From: Rikenella microfusus DSM 15922
GTDB taxonomy: Bacteria; Bacteroidota; Bacteroidia; Bacteroidales; Rikenellaceae
Assembly (NCBI RefSeq): GCF_000427365.1
Contig: NZ_KE386488.1
Coordinates: forward strand, 682,001 to 746,000
Length of the DNA stretch: 64,000 nt
Direction: 5' to 3'
Shown piece by piece: positions 62,934 through 64,000 of the stretch (position 1 is the first letter of the stretch; every line of letters begins with the position of its first letter). Position numbers and translations under genes: made by a program. The notes beneath the pieces were generated by a model. It had not been told where the DNA came from and did not search any database. It worked only from the letters and a program-made list of their open reading frames with translations.

Positions 62934-64000
62934 TCAGGATTCCGGCCGTTTATCTCCGGAACTCCGGTTGCCGAGATAGTCCAGCAGGATCCGCGCCCGA
63001 CCCGCGCCGATCAGTTCCGCCAGCTCCGCCTCCGGCGTGCGGGCCATCCGGGAGAGGGTGCGATATTTCTTGAGCAGGCGTTCGATCGACGTCCTGCCCA
63101 GCCCCGGCACGTTCTCCAGTTCCGATTTCAGGAAATTGATCGACCGCTTTTGGCGGTGGAAAGTGATGCCGAAGCGGTGCGCCTCGTCGCGGATATGCAT
63201 CAGAATGCGGAGCGACTCGCCCGTCTTGTCCAGATAATGCGGGAACGGATCGCCGGGATAATAGACCTCTTCCATCCGTTTGGCCAGCCCCACGACCGAC
63301 ACTTTCCCCCTCAGCCCCAGCTTTTCCAGCGCCGCGAACGCGAACGAAAGCTGCCCTTTGCCGCCGTCGATCACGATCAGGTCGGGCAGCGGCTGTCCCT
63401 CTTCGATCAAACGCCCGTAACGGCGCGTCAGCACCTCTTCCATCGAAGCGAAGTCGTTGGCGCCGACGACGGTCTTGATGTTGAAGTGACGATAATCCTT
63501 TTTGCTCGGCCTCCCGTCCCGGAACACGACGCACGAAGCGACGGGGTTGGTCCCCTGAATATTGGAGTTGTCGAAACACTCGATGTAGCGCGGTTCCACG
63601 GGCAGGTTCAGGTCTTTTTGCATCTTGGCCATGATCCGGTCCGTATGGCGGTCGGGGTCGGTCTTCTCGATCTGTTTGAATTTTTCGAGGCGGGCCAGCT
63701 TGCAGTTCTTCTCGGCCAGCCGGAGCAGCTCCAGCTTATCGCCCCGCTGGGGAACGGTAAAATTCACGGTCGGGAACAGTTCCGCATCGGGCATCATCGG
63801 CACGATCACTTCGCGGGGCAGCGGAATACCCTCTTCCCGTGCCTGGGAAAATACCTGCCCCAAAGCGAAAGCGAGCAGTTCGTCGGGCGACTCGTCCAGT
63901 CGTCCCCGCATCTCGAAGGTGAACGAATGCACCACGGCTCCGTGCACGATCCGCATGTGGTTGCAGAACGACGCCCCCTCGTCGTTCAGGACATAGACGA
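62934..64000 (-). CDS. uvrC: UvrABC endonuclease subunit C (5' end outside window)
   Basis: C-terminal 355 residues or so of UvrC, the nuclease that makes both incisions in nucleotide-excision repair. Present: part of the UvrB-binding/UvrC linker (HSFTFEMRGRLDESPDELLAFALGQVF), the RNase H-like 3'-to-5' nuclease domain with IECFDNSNIQGTNPVASCVVF and LIVIDGGKGQLSFA, and the C-terminal (HhH)2 domain (LENVPGLGRTSIERLLKKYRTLSRM). The frame continues open past 63956 to the edge (VYVLNDEGASFCNH), so the N-terminal GIY-YIG domain lies outside. Confidence 0.96.
   Translation of the reverse strand, partial: VYVLNDEGASFCNHMRIVHGAVVHSFTFEMRGRLDESPDELLAFALGQVFSQAREEGIPLPREVIVPMMPDAELFPTVNFTVPQRGDKLELLRLAEKNCKLARLEKFKQIEKTDPDRHTDRIMAKMQKDLNLPVEPRYIECFDNSNIQGTNPVASCVVFRDGRPSKKDYRHFNIKTVVGANDFASMEEVLTRRYGRLIEEGQPLPDLIVIDGGKGQLSFAFAALEKLGLRGKVSVVGLAKRMEEVYYPGDPFPHYLDKTGESLRILMHIRDEAHRFGITFHRQKRSINFLKSELENVPGLGRTSIERLLKKYRTLSRMARTPEAELAELIGAGRARILLDYLGNRSSGDKRPES

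Overview
The window looks like a chromosomal segment of a high-GC member of the Bacteroidales, most probably Alistipes or a close relative (Rikenellaceae). This rests on a fused SecDF, Bacteroidetes-type promoters (TTG/TTTG, about 19-20 bases, TAnnTTTG), many Cys-anchored lipoproteins, an NVEALA protein, a class I fumarase and GH20-type glycan enzymes. The genus is an inference. No phage, plasmid, CRISPR array, integrase or reverse transcriptase is visible.

Layout. 1-7.8 kb (minus strand): the str/S10 ribosomal region rpsL-rpsG-fusA-rpsJ ... rplC-rplD. It is split after rpsJ by about 3.1 kb holding a terminator, a phosphodiester glycosidase-like gene, an NVEALA gene and a beta-propeller lipoprotein; rplC has its own promoter. 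8-15 kb: small lipoprotein, orphan C-terminal fragment, MacB-like permease, GH20 hexosaminidase. 15-22 kb: SUI1-like factor, gluzincin/propeller/barrel protein, SecDF, LolD-like ATPase. 22.7-35 kb: M16 peptidase, 57-residue winged helix protein, ung, pcrA, tryptophanase-like lyase, U32 protein. 35-42 kb: fumarase, MscS channel, TIGR02757 protein, rRNA-type methyltransferase. 42-47.5 kb: pirin, a 2-aminoethylphosphonate operon (DUF5690 membrane protein, phnX, phnW) and a thioredoxin-like protein. 47.8-54.5 kb: candidate structured RNA, 35-codon membrane-protein ORF, HTH regulator, alpha/beta hydrolase and two secreted carbohydrate-active proteins. 54.5-62 kb: tripartite RND efflux operon ending in a TetR gene, with a divergent AraC gene. 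62-64 kb: tRNA with CAT anticodon, HAD phosphatase, 3' part of uvrC.

The most unusual feature is in the spaces between operons. At least nine intergenic blocks are built from recurring modules of roughly 80-145 bp, joined at a palindrome close to AACCGTACGGTT. Two blocks either side of fumA-mscS share 119-bp and 143-bp modules at about 98% identity by eye, but with individual modules flipped relative to one another and every junction in the palindrome. A second family has two 166/167-bp MITE-like copies with TATATAC-containing terminal inverted repeats. No recombinase for either family lies in the window.

Functionally the genes are housekeeping (translation, Sec export, DNA repair, fumarase) mixed with host-glycan and phosphonate use and envelope efflux. 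Many operons are closed by strong hairpin terminators, several of them placed between convergent genes.
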